NCBI GenBank assembly: GCA_004297945.1
Contig: SCRC01000076.1
Coordinates: forward strand, 1 to 38,336
Source of the DNA: Candidimonas sp.
Lineage (GTDB): Bacteria; Pseudomonadota; Gammaproteobacteria; Burkholderiales; Burkholderiaceae_B
DNA: 38,336 bases
Direction of reading: 5' to 3'
The notes under the pieces: generated by a model
The model's database searches: none
The model's input: only the letters and a program-made list of their open reading frames with translations
Told to the model about the DNA's origin: nothing
In this document: piece by piece, positions 25,344 to 33,039 of the stretch
How the letters are laid out: each line of letters starts with the position of its first letter
Numbering within the stretch: the first letter of the stretch is position 1
Position numbers and translations under genes: made by a program

Positions 25344-26294
25344 ATGTCTGCAACGGTTTTAGTGTGTGGTTCGGTTGCCTTCGATACGATTGCCGTGTTC
25401 GAAGGGCGTTTTAAAGAGCATATTCTGGCCGATAACATACAGTCGCTGAGCGTCTCTTTCTTTGTTCCAACGATGCGCAAGGAATACGGCGGCTGCGCCG
25501 GAAACATCGCCTACAACCTGCATTTGCTGGGAGGCCATCCCGTGCCTGTGGGCACCGTGGGCGGCGACGCGCTCGATTATCTGTCGCATATGAAGAACCT
25601 GGGCATAGATACAAGCCGCATCCGCGTGATCGCCGACATGTTTACGCCGCAGTGTTTCATTACGACCGATCTGGATAATAATCAGATCGCGTCGTTTCAT
25701 CCCGGCGCCATGACCCGTTCGGCGGAGAACGATCTGACAGGCGTGCCCGCCGCATGGGGCATTGTTGCACCCGATGCCAAGGAGGGCATGTTTGCGCATG
25801 CCCGGCGGTTGCATGCGGGCGGCATCCCTTTTGTTTTCGATTTGGGGCAGGCCATGCCTTTGTTTTCAGGCGCCGATATCAATGAAATGCTGAACCTCGC
25901 GCAAATTCTGACGGCCAATGATTACGAGGCTGGCATTGTCGAGCAACGAACCGGGCGCAGCATGCCAGAGATTGCACAGTCCTTGCAGGCGGTTATCGTG
26001 ACGCGCGGCGCACAGGGCGCCACCTTGTACACCCAGGGCCGCGAAACGAAGATAGAGCCGGTGAAGGTGCAGACCATTGTTGACCCCACCGGTTGCGGCG
26101 ACGCGCATCGCGCGGGCCTGCTTTACGGTTTGACGCAAGAGTGGGACCTGGCTGACGCCTGCCGCCTGGGCAATGTGATGGGTGCGTTCAAGATAGCGTC
26201 GCGCGGGCCGCAAAACCATCGCCCCAGCCGCAGCGAAATCAGCGGCTGTTTGGAGCAGCATTATGGCTTGACTCTGCTGGCTCAAGCCGTGTAA
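25344..26294 (+). CDS. PfkB family carbohydrate/nucleoside kinase
   Basis: This 316-residue ribokinase-fold enzyme resembles bacterial adenosine kinases and sugar kinases. The N-terminal PfkB signature region is YGGCAGNIAYNLHLLGG. The C-terminal signature is VDPTGCGDAHRAGLLYGL, with the catalytic aspartate in GCGD; the usual form is DTTGAGD. ATP-site segments ILTANDYEA and VTRGAQGATLY are present. The substrate is uncertain, adenosine being one possibility. It is probably co-transcribed with prmA and the DUF3426 gene. Confidence 0.9.
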   Translation: MSATVLVCGSVAFDTIAVFEGRFKEHILADNIQSLSVSFFVPTMRKEYGGCAGNIAYNLHLLGGHPVPVGTVGGDALDYLSHMKNLGIDTSRIRVIADMFTPQCFITTDLDNNQIASFHPGAMTRSAENDLTGVPAAWGIVAPDAKEGMFAHARRLHAGGIPFVFDLGQAMPLFSGADINEMLNLAQILTANDYEAGIVEQRTGRSMPEIAQSLQAVIVTRGAQGATLYTQGRETKIEPVKVQTIVDPTGCGDAHRAGLLYGLTQEWDLADACRLGNVMGAFKIASRGPQNHRPSRSEISGCLEQHYGLTLLAQAV

Positions 26295-26367
26295 CGTGAT
26301 TGTCCATAGCGCTTCGAGCGTCGGAGCCGTGCCGCCCGCTGATAGCGGTTTCCAGGGAGTTTGTTTC

Positions 26368-26880
26368 ATGAATTCAATTTGTTCGTTGTTGCCTCGTCCT
26401 CGTCCTCGTGCGCGTAGCTATCGCCTGCTTTGCGCGGCGGCCCTTGTGGGGTCGCTCACGTTGCTGGCGGGTTGCGCCAATGACAATGCTTCCAGCTCGG
26501 TCTATAGCTATGGCCAGGCGCAGCGCGAACAGATCGTGCGCACCGGCACGGTGGAATCGTTGCGGCCCGTTGTCATCCAGCAAGGACAGAGCTCGGGGGT
26601 AGGTGCGCTGGCCGGGGGTGCCTTGGGTGGCATCGCCGGTAGCTCCATCGGCCAAGGCCGGGGCAGCTTGCTGGGCGCCGTGGGTGGAGCCCTGGTGGGC
26701 GGCCTGATCGGCAACGCGGTCGAGAATCAGGCGGGTAAGACGCAAGGCGTTGAAATTACGGTGCGCCTGGATAACGGCGAAACCCGGGTCGTGGCGCAAG
26801 CGGCCGACACCCCCTTGTCAGTCGGCCAGCGCGTGCGCATGATCAGCGGCAACGGCCCTACGCGCGTCGTGCCCATGTAA
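26368..26880 (+). CDS. glycine-zipper outer-membrane lipoprotein (SlyB/PcpY-like)
   Basis: This 170-residue lipoprotein has an arginine-rich N terminus, a hydrophobic segment and the lipobox LLAGC with Cys36 as the acylated residue. A glycine-zipper 2TM region (about 95-135, GVGALAGGALGGIAGSSIGQG and the GALVGGLIGNAVE stretch) follows, then a small C-terminal domain. The ATG at 26368 has AGGGAG upstream. It is probably exported to the outer membrane. The REP copy begins directly after the TAA. Confidence 0.9.
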   Translation: MNSICSLLPRPRPRARSYRLLCAAALVGSLTLLAGCANDNASSSVYSYGQAQREQIVRTGTVESLRPVVIQQGQSSGVGALAGGALGGIAGSSIGQGRGSLLGAVGGALVGGLIGNAVENQAGKTQGVEITVRLDNGETRVVAQAADTPLSVGQRVRMISGNGPTRVVPM

Positions 26881-26917
26881 TGTAGCGGCCCGTAGCGGCA
26901 CCCCTCGTGGGTGCCAT
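26881..26917 (+). repeat. half REP fused to a full REP
   Basis: A truncated foot TGTAGCGGC at 26881-26889 is followed by a complete unit at 26891-26917 (stem GGCACCC, loop CTCGT). It begins at the base after the stop codon of the lipoprotein gene and lies between two converging genes. Confidence 0.85.
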
Positions 26918-26961
26918 CTAACAATCAAACATTACCCCGCCTAAAGGCCAAACATACCCGC

Positions 26962-27525
26962 CTAAACACCAAACAGGGAAAAGGCCAGGTGCTCGAGCAC
27001 CATCATGCCGACCTGCGCTAAAACCAGCAGAACGAGGGGAGAGAAATCCAGCCCGCCCATATTGGGCATTGCGCGCCGTATCGGATCGAGCAAAGGGGCG
27101 GTGAGCGTATGCAGCACAGGCATGACGGGCGCGAGCGGATTCACCCACGACAAAATGGCTTGTATCAATGTAAGCCACAGCACCAGATTCAAGGCCCATT
27201 TAAGTATCGTAATCAAGCTGGCCAACAAGGCGGGCAGCAGGCTGCTGGTTGGGGGCAAGCTGCTTGTCAGCACGACCCAGGTTAGCAGCAACAGCAAAAA
27301 TGCCGTTAACCAGCATGCCAGTAAACTGGGCCAGTCGAGGCGACCGCCGGGGCTGACGACTTTACGAATGGGAACCACCAGCCAGTCGGTCAGCCGCAGC
27401 ACGGCCTGCGAGTATGGATTGAATGGGTGGAGCCGTATGGCGTACATCCAGGCGCGGACGACCAGCGCGATGCCAAACAGGCTGAATGCAATATTGATAA
27501 TAAAGTGCAGGCTGTCGCTGAACAT
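26962..27525 (-). CDS. yggT: YggT family membrane protein
   Basis: This 187-residue integral membrane protein contains two YggT repeats. Each has the [17 protein letters not shown] or [17 protein letters not shown] type motif, followed by a proline that starts a membrane helix ([10 protein letters not shown] and [12 protein letters not shown]). Four to five helices are visible. The role is not well defined; homologues are linked with cell division and osmotic tolerance. The start at 27525 begins MFSDSLHFI; the frame continues upstream without a better start. Confidence 0.9.
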   Translation of the reverse strand: MFSDSLHFIINIAFSLFGIALVVRAWMYAIRLHPFNPYSQAVLRLTDWLVVPIRKVVSPGGRLDWPSLLACWLTAFLLLLLTWVVLTSSLPPTSSLLPALLASLITILKWALNLVLWLTLIQAILSWVNPLAPVMPVLHTLTAPLLDPIRRAMPNMGGLDFSPLVLLVLAQVGMMVLEHLAFSLFGV

Positions 27526-27585
27526 GGTGGACTTGCCTCGGATTTTTCGAAGCCACATTGTCGCATGACTCAAAACCTTGTGCGC

Positions 27586-27618
27586 ATAAAAAACTGCCCG
27601 ATGTGTCATCGGGCAGTT
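27586..27618 (-). terminator. rho-independent terminator of the H1-like gene
   Basis: A perfect 12-bp stem (AACTGCCCGATG / CATCGGGCAGTT) with a three-base loop is followed on the minus strand by a run of T residues. It lies about 80 bp after the stop codon of the histone-like gene and upstream of yggT. Confidence 0.85.
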
Positions 27619-27698
27619 CAGGTGGCCGGGGTTGTGTTACGGCTTGTGTTGCAGGCCTCCGGCCTTTTTTCAGCTCGAAGCTGTTTGTACCGTTTACC

Positions 27699-28175
27699 TT
27701 ACGGGCGGGTGCCGGTAGGGAAGGGCCAAGCAGCAACAGGATTGACAGCTTTTTTAACAGCGGGGGCAGCAGTTGTTGCTTTGCTGACCTTGGCGGCTGC
27801 TTTTACGCTAGGCTTTTTTGCAGCGGCCTTTTTGGCAGGCGCTTTTTTAGCGGCTGCTTTCTTGGCGGCGGGCTTTTTGGCGGCAGCTTTTTTGGCAGCG
27901 GGCTTTTTGGCGGCGGCTTTTTTAGCTGGCGCTTTTTTAGCAGCGGCTTTTTTGGCGGCCGGTTTCTTAGCGGCTACTTTCTTGGCAGGCGCTTTTTTAG
28001 CAGCGGCTTTTTTGGCCGGTGCTTTTTTGGCGGCTACTTTTTTCGCGGCTACTTTCTTGACCGCTACTTTTTTGGCCGGAGCTTTTTTAGCAGCTGCTTT
28101 TTTTACAGCTACTTTCTTCGCGGGTGCTGCTTTTTTGGCGGCCGGTTTTTTCGCGGCCTTTTTGGCTGTTGCCAT
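27699..28175 (-). CDS. histone H1-like DNA-binding protein (BpH1-type)
   Basis: This 158-residue very basic protein consists almost entirely of lysine, alanine, proline and valine. It is built from about 20 imperfect copies of a [10 protein letters not shown] or KKVAVKKPAA type pentamer (residues 2-125), ending in a less regular tail [22 protein letters not shown]. This is the composition of eukaryotic H1 C-terminal tails and of the Bordetella BpH1/BpH2 nucleoid proteins. It should bind DNA nonspecifically and compact the nucleoid. The start at 28175 follows AAGGAG at correct spacing. The DNA repeats are prone to slippage, so copy number probably varies among strains. Confidence 0.92.
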   Translation of the reverse strand: MATAKKAAKKPAAKKAAPAKKVAVKKAAAKKAPAKKVAVKKVAAKKVAAKKAPAKKAAAKKAPAKKVAAKKPAAKKAAAKKAPAKKAAAKKPAAKKAAAKKPAAKKAAAKKAPAKKAAAKKPSVKAAAKVSKATTAAPAVKKAVNPVAAWPFPTGTRP

Positions 28176-28211
28176 AATAAAACTCCTTGAGATCGTGTCG
28201 TTTAGAACATC

Positions 28212-28294
28212 CACCCATTTGATATGGCCCCCACGAAAAGGTGCGACCCATCTCAAATGGTGCAAGCGTACAAAGTACTTTGTACTTCGTACGC
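28212..28294. promoter_or_regulatory. two inverted repeats in the gap between nrdB and the H1-like gene
   Basis: CACCCATTTGA (28212-28222) pairs with TCAAATGGTG (28253-28262). A perfect 18-bp palindrome, GTACAAAGTACTTTGTAC, lies at 28268-28285 inside an outer GCGTAC/GTACGC pair (28266-28294). They sit upstream of the H1-like gene and after the nrdB stop. Operator, promoter or RNA 3'-end roles are possible. Confidence 0.45.
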
Positions 28295-28331
28295 CTAGAG
28301 TCTAACGTAAGCAGTCACTCAACTCCAAGCT

Positions 28332-29501
28332 TTATTCCCAGCTTAATGCTCCGCCGGTCTGATATTCGATCACTCGAGTCTCGAAAAAGTTGCGTTCTTT
28401 CTTCAGATCGATCATCTCGGCCATCCATGGAAATGGATTTTCTTCTTGCGCGAAGAGAGGTTCGAGACCGATTTGCTGGCATCGGCGATTGGAGATAAAT
28501 CGCAAATATGATTTGAACATTGATGCATTCAAACCGAGCACGCCGCGCGGCATGGTGTCCTCAGCGTAAGCATATTCAAGGTCTACAGCCCGACTGAACA
28601 AAACGCGGATCTCTTCGCGGAACTCGTTTGTCCATAAATGCGGGTTCTCGTGTTTGATCGTGTTGATCAGATCGATGCCGAAATTGCAATGCATGGATTC
28701 GTCGCGCAAGATGTACATGTACTGCTCGGCGGCGCCCGTCATTTTATTTTGGCGACCCAACGCAAGTATTTGCGTAAAACCAACATAAAAGAACAAACCT
28801 TCCATCAGGCACGCAAAAACAATAAGCGATTTAAGCAGCGTTTGATCGGCTTCGGGTGTGCCTGTTTTGAAATTCGGATCGGCAATAGCGTTGATAAAGG
28901 GGATCAGAAATTCGTCTTTGGCGCGAATCGACGGGACCTCGTTGTAGGCGTTGAAAATTTCCGATTCGTCCAGATCCAGGCTTTCGACGATGTACTGATA
29001 AGCATGTGTGTGAATCGCTTCTTCGAAGGCCTGACGCAATAAAAATTGGCGGCATTCGGGCGCGGTGATGTGCCGGTAAGTGCCCAGCACAATGTTGTTG
29101 GCGGCCAGCGAGTCGGCGGTGACGAAGAAGCCCAGGTTGCGTTTGACGATGCGGCGCTCGTCTTCGGTCAGGCCGTTGGGGTTTTTCCAAAGGGAGATGT
29201 CGCGCGACATATTGATTTCGGACGGCATCCAGTGATTGGCGCAGGTCGCCAGGTATTTATCCCAGGCCCATTTGTATTTGAACGGGACCAGCTGATTGAC
29301 GTCGGTCTTGCCGTTGATGATGCGCTTGTCGGCCGCGCGCACACGTCCGGCGCTTTCGCTTGGTGTGGCGGCCGCCGCCGGCGTAGGGATGGCCGTGTCG
29401 GCGCTGCCTGTGGAGGGCGTCGCGCGGTGTGTGGAGGGGGCAGGTGCTGCCCCTGCGGCGGGGGACGCAGAGGGTATAGAAGGTTCTTCCCAGTTCAACA
29501 T
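28332..29501 (-). CDS. nrdB: class Ia ribonucleotide reductase, beta subunit
   Basis: This 389-residue protein generates the radical for NrdA. Metal ligands of the diiron site are visible: Asp130 (FVTADSL), Glu161 and His164 (EEAIHTHAY), Glu234 (MEGLFF), Glu268 and His271 (RDESMHCNF). The radical tyrosine is Tyr168, so this is a tyrosyl-radical enzyme. Residues 1-55 are an Ala/Pro/Ser/Thr-rich extension that is not part of the core fold. The C terminus [13 protein letters not shown] provides the tail that docks on NrdA. It lies 18 bp after nrdA. Confidence 0.97.
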   Translation of the reverse strand: MLNWEEPSIPSASPAAGAAPAPSTHRATPSTGSADTAIPTPAAAATPSESAGRVRAADKRIINGKTDVNQLVPFKYKWAWDKYLATCANHWMPSEINMSRDISLWKNPNGLTEDERRIVKRNLGFFVTADSLAANNIVLGTYRHITAPECRQFLLRQAFEEAIHTHAYQYIVESLDLDESEIFNAYNEVPSIRAKDEFLIPFINAIADPNFKTGTPEADQTLLKSLIVFACLMEGLFFYVGFTQILALGRQNKMTGAAEQYMYILRDESMHCNFGIDLINTIKHENPHLWTNEFREEIRVLFSRAVDLEYAYAEDTMPRGVLGLNASMFKSYLRFISNRRCQQIGLEPLFAQEENPFPWMAEMIDLKKERNFFETRVIEYQTGGALSWE

Positions 29502-29519
29502 AATAATGATCCTGTTCGT

Positions 29520-32429
29520 TTATTGGCAGACTTCGCATTCTTCGAAGCCTGCATCGCCCGGACGCATGGTGCACGCGGCGCCCATGACCTCGGCTTCGGG
29601 TAGCCCGCCGGCCTGGCTGGACTGTTGCGAGCCGCCGCTGGAAACGGCGTTCAGTTCGCCGCCGCGCCCAGTGGATTTTTCTGCGTTGGTGGCGCTGCTC
29701 GAGCGCAGGTAGTAGGTGGTTTTAAGCCCGCGTACCCAGGCAAGCTTGTAGGTATCGTCGAGCTTTTTGCCCGACACGCCATTCATGAAGATGTTGAGCG
29801 ACTGCGCCTGGTCGATCCATTTTTGACGGCGCGCGGCGCATTCGATGATCCAGCTTGGATGGACTTCGAATGCGGTGGCATAGAGCTCGCGCAGATCGCC
29901 CGGGATGCGGTCGATGCGCGCCAGGCTGCCGTCGAAGTATTTCAGGTCGGCCACCATGACTTCGTCCCACAGCTTGCGTTCTTTCAGGTCGCGCACCAGA
30001 TAGTCGTTGACGACGGTGAATTCGCCCGACAGGTTGGACTTGACGTACAGGTTGCGGTAGTTGGGTTCGATGCAAGGCGATACGCCGATGATATTGGCGA
30101 TGGTGGCCGTGGGCGCAATGGCCACGCAGTTCGAGTTGCGCATGCCGTATTGGTGGATGTGGCTGCGCAGCGACTCCCAGTCCAGCGTGCTGCTGTCGTC
30201 GATTTCGACGTAGCCGCCGCGCTCTTCGCGCAGCATCGCAAGCGTGTCTTGCGGGAAAATGCCGCGATCCCACAGCGAGCCCTTGAAGCTGGAATAGTGG
30301 CCGCGTTCGGCTGCCAGTTTGCTCGACGCCCAATAGGCGTAATAGCAGACCGCTTCGGTTGACCGGTCGGAGAATTCGACCGCGCCGTTAGACGCAAAGG
30401 GCACGCGCATCTGGTGCAGGCAGTCTTGAAAGCCCATGATCCCTAAGCCAACCGGGCGATGGCGAACATTGGAATTGCGTGCCTTGGGTACGGCGTAATA
30501 GTTGATGTCGATCACGTTGTCGAGCATGCGCATGGCAATGTTGATGGTGCGCTGGAGCTTGTCGTGGTCGAGCGAATACTGGCCGTCGGCATCTTGTTTG
30601 AGATGAGCCGAAAGGTTGACCGAGCCCAGATTGCACACGGCCACTTCGGTGTCGCTGGTGTTGAGCGTGATTTCAGTGCACAAGTTCGAGCTATGCACGA
30701 CGCCCACGTGTTGCTGGGGTGAACGGATGTTGCAGGGATCTTTGAAGGTGATCCAGGGATGGCCGGTTTCGAACAGCATCGAGAGCATCTTGCGCCAGAG
30801 CGCCATGGCTGGGAGCTTCTTGTACAGCGGCAATTCGCCGCGCTCAACCTTGGCTTCGTAGCCAATATAAGCTTCTTCGAAGGCTCGGCCGTATTTGTCG
30901 TGCAGATCGGGCGTGTCGGAGGGTGAGAACAAGGTCCAGTCGCCGTTTTCCATGACGCGCTTCATGAACAGATCGGGCACCCAATTGGCCGTATTCATGT
31001 CGTGGGTGCGGCGCCGTTCGTCGCCCGTGTTCTTGCGCAGCTCGAGGAACTCTTCGATGTCGAGGTGCCAGGTTTCCAGATAGGTGCAGACGGCGCCCTT
31101 GCGCTTGCCGCCCTGGTTGACGGCTACCGCCGTGTCGTTGACGACTTTCAGGAAAGGCACGACACCCTGGCTTTCGCCGTTGGTGCCTTTGATGTGGCTG
31201 CGCAGCGCCCGCACCGGCGTCCAGTCGTTGCCCAGGCCACCGGCGTATTTCGCCAGCAGCGCATTTTCTTTGATGGCGTCGTAGATGCCGACCAGGTCGT
31301 CGGAGACGGTGGTGAGGTAGCACGACGACAGTTGCGAGTGCAGGGTGCCGGAATTAAACAGTGTTGGGGTGGAGCTCATGAAATCGAACGACGACAGGAC
31401 CTCGTAGAATTCGATGGCCCGGGCTTCGCGGTTGATTTCATTAAGCGCCAGGCCCATGGCCACGCGCATGAAGAATATTTGGGGCAGCTCGATGCGGCGC
31501 CCATGCACATGCAGGAAATAGCGGTCGTAAAGTGTTTGCAGGCCCAGGTAATTGAACTGCTGGTCGCGCTCGGCTTTCAGGGCGCGGCCCAGTTGGGGCA
31601 GGTCGAATTGGCCCAGTTTGCTGTCGAGCAGGCCATTGTCGATGCCGACTTTGATGAATTTGGGAAGGTATTCGGCATAGCGGGTGGCCATGTCGGCTTG
31701 CGAGGCTTCTTCGCCCAACACTTCCTTGCGGATGGTGTGCAAGAGCAGGCCGGCGGTAACCTGGCTGTAGGCCGGGTCGGTTTCGACCAGCGCGCGCGCC
31801 GAGAGAATGGCGGACTTGTAGACTTCGTCGACTGGAATGCCGTCGTAAAGATTTTTGACCGTTTCTTTAAGGATAGCGTCGGTGTCGATCAGGTGGGACA
31901 GGTTACGGCCGGCTTCGGCGATGATCTCGCGCAGCTTTGCTAGATCCAGAGGGCGTTTTACGCCGTTATCGGTGACGTTCAAGACGCTGGGTTCGGCCGG
32001 AGCCTGAGCTTGCCCGGTCCGGGCGCGTTCCTGCGAACGCTTTTCGCGGTACAGCACATAACTGCGGGCTACGTCGTGTTCGCCCGAGCGCATGAGCGCC
32101 AGTTCGACCTGATCCTGGATCTCTTCTATATGGAAGGTGCCGCCGCTGGGGCGGTTGCGCACCAGCGCACCCACCACCTGTGCCGTCAGGTTTTCAACGA
32201 GCTCGCGCACACGTGCCGATGCGGCACCTTGGCCGCCGTTGACCGCCAGGAAGGCCTTGGTCATGGCAATGGCGATTTTTCCGGGCTCGAAGCCGACGAC
32301 CGCGCCGTTGCGGCGGATGATATGGAAGCTATGCCATTGATCGGTGCTGGAGGCATCTGAAGCGGTTTGGGTCGAGACGGCGGTGTGGGTGGCGTCCGGC
32401 CGCTGCTCGGTGGTTTGTGTAGTTTGCAT
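29520..32429 (-). CDS. nrdA: class Ia ribonucleotide reductase, alpha subunit
   Basis: This 969-residue catalytic subunit reduces ribonucleoside diphosphates. Two ATP-cone regulatory domains are visible: about residues 33-130 (IIRRNGAVVGFEPGKIAIAM) and 150-240 (VTDNGVKRPLDLAKLREII). Catalytic residues are Cys370 (SSCYL), Cys584 and Glu586 (NLCTEI), and Cys599 (VCNLGSVNL). The C-terminal redox pair is in EECEVCQ. Two ATP cones are also known from Pseudomonas NrdA. The start at 32429 has AGGAG upstream. Two NrdR boxes precede it. Confidence 0.97.
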   Translation of the reverse strand: MQTTQTTEQRPDATHTAVSTQTASDASSTDQWHSFHIIRRNGAVVGFEPGKIAIAMTKAFLAVNGGQGAASARVRELVENLTAQVVGALVRNRPSGGTFHIEEIQDQVELALMRSGEHDVARSYVLYREKRSQERARTGQAQAPAEPSVLNVTDNGVKRPLDLAKLREIIAEAGRNLSHLIDTDAILKETVKNLYDGIPVDEVYKSAILSARALVETDPAYSQVTAGLLLHTIRKEVLGEEASQADMATRYAEYLPKFIKVGIDNGLLDSKLGQFDLPQLGRALKAERDQQFNYLGLQTLYDRYFLHVHGRRIELPQIFFMRVAMGLALNEINREARAIEFYEVLSSFDFMSSTPTLFNSGTLHSQLSSCYLTTVSDDLVGIYDAIKENALLAKYAGGLGNDWTPVRALRSHIKGTNGESQGVVPFLKVVNDTAVAVNQGGKRKGAVCTYLETWHLDIEEFLELRKNTGDERRRTHDMNTANWVPDLFMKRVMENGDWTLFSPSDTPDLHDKYGRAFEEAYIGYEAKVERGELPLYKKLPAMALWRKMLSMLFETGHPWITFKDPCNIRSPQQHVGVVHSSNLCTEITLNTSDTEVAVCNLGSVNLSAHLKQDADGQYSLDHDKLQRTINIAMRMLDNVIDINYYAVPKARNSNVRHRPVGLGIMGFQDCLHQMRVPFASNGAVEFSDRSTEAVCYYAYWASSKLAAERGHYSSFKGSLWDRGIFPQDTLAMLREERGGYVEIDDSSTLDWESLRSHIHQYGMRNSNCVAIAPTATIANIIGVSPCIEPNYRNLYVKSNLSGEFTVVNDYLVRDLKERKLWDEVMVADLKYFDGSLARIDRIPGDLRELYATAFEVHPSWIIECAARRQKWIDQAQSLNIFMNGVSGKKLDDTYKLAWVRGLKTTYYLRSSSATNAEKSTGRGGELNAVSSGGSQQSSQAGGLPEAEVMGAACTMRPGDAGFEECEVCQ

Positions 32430-32449
32430 GAATGCTCCTGGGAGAAGAC

Positions 32450-32471
32450 GGCATGCCCTGCGCGGCATGCC
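32450..32471 (-). promoter_or_regulatory. leader hairpin before nrdA
   Basis: The octamer GGCATGCC occurs twice (32450-32457 and 32464-32471) separated by six bases. As it is self-complementary, the two copies can form a strong stem. It lies about 10 bp upstream of the nrdA Shine-Dalgarno in the mRNA leader. Any regulatory role is inferred. Confidence 0.4.
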
Positions 32472-32567
32472 CGGGATTTTTGTTTTCTGATCTGTTTTGA
32501 GTGACAATAGCGGCATAAAAGAGACCGCTTTAGTGGTTTTTCGGTGAAGTAAGCGTTTTTATTAAAA

Positions 32568-32583
32568 CCACTATATATTGTGG
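32568..32583. promoter_or_regulatory. NrdR box 1
   Basis: CCACTATATATTGTGG matches the NrdR box pattern (acaCWATATATWGtgt) with good symmetry. It overlaps the proposed -10 element of the nrdA promoter, so binding of NrdR would block initiation. Confidence 0.85.
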
Positions 32584-32599
32584 TTGAGCCGCTTGTCTA
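32570..32599 (-). promoter_or_regulatory. nrdA promoter
   Basis: On the minus strand TAGACA (32599-32594) and TATAGT (32575-32570) are separated by 18 bp. The -10 lies within NrdR box 1 and the -35 abuts box 2. Assigned by consensus only. Confidence 0.5.
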
Positions 32600-32615
32600 G
32601 CACTAATTGTAGTGA
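32600..32615. promoter_or_regulatory. NrdR box 2
   Basis: GCACTAATTGTAGTGA is a weaker match to the NrdR box. Its start is 32 bp from that of box 1, about three helical turns, which is the usual spacing of paired NrdR boxes. Confidence 0.75.
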
Positions 32616-32693
32616 TTGATTCGGCTCTAGGCAAGTGAAAACAGGGCTTGATTTATTTTAATTTATGGTGCGCCAAAAAGGGTCGACCGAGGT

Positions 32694-32744
32694 TGTAGCG
32701 GCACCCCTTCGCGACTCTGTAGCGGCAGCCCTTGTGGCTGCCAC
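32694..32744 (+). repeat. half REP followed by a full REP
   Basis: A truncated unit at 32694-32709 (foot, GGCACCC arm and part of the loop) is followed after a few bases by a full unit at 32718-32744 (GGCAGCC stem, CTTGT loop). It is the rightmost REP in the window. Confidence 0.85.
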
Positions 32745-32777
32745 AGCCCTTTTCCCCGACATTGCTATAGGCAAAAC

Positions 32778-33000
32778 GGCGACGGGGGTTCAGGCGGGCC
32801 GGCTCACCTCGTCCGGTCCTGGCGTTGCCAGGACTGCCTGCGTCAAGCCCCTGGATTGGGGCGGGGCGCAAACTCACAACATGACCCGTCCACTGGACGG
32901 GTCAAAACGCGTTGTTCGAACAGTGCGCCCCTTGCCTCCCCAATCCAGGGGCTTGATGCAGCGGACTCAAGTTCGCCGGCCCGCCTGAACCCCCGTCGCC
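32778..33000. repeat. 223-bp nested inverted-repeat element
   Basis: Three nested pairs share one centre. The outer pair is a perfect 26-bp inverted repeat (32778-32803 and 32975-33000). The middle pair is 32838-32861 with 32938-32961 (one mismatch in 24) and continues as GGGGCGCA (32863-32870) with TGCGCCCC (32924-32931). The inner pair is GACCCGTCCA / TGGACGGGTC at 32883-32903 around one base. No target duplication or open frame is apparent. It lies 40 bp beyond the stop of the TauA-like gene. Confidence 0.85.
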
Positions 33001-33039
33001 TTACCGTAGGGCGTGGCATGTGCGTATACCCGCGGCCCG

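Larger units (their letters stand above)
32430..33039. other. 610-bp intergenic region between nrdA and the TauA-like gene
   Basis: From left to right it holds the nrdA leader hairpin, the nrdA promoter with two NrdR boxes, a REP cluster and the 223-bp inverted-repeat element. Open frames crossing the element on both strands have no recognisable protein similarity and mirror the repeat. No gene is called. Confidence 0.75.

Noticed and set aside
32778-33000. Integron attC site or IS terminal inverted repeats
   Set aside because: No integrase, transposase or target duplication is seen, and the nested pairing does not follow the attC core-site layout I could recognise.
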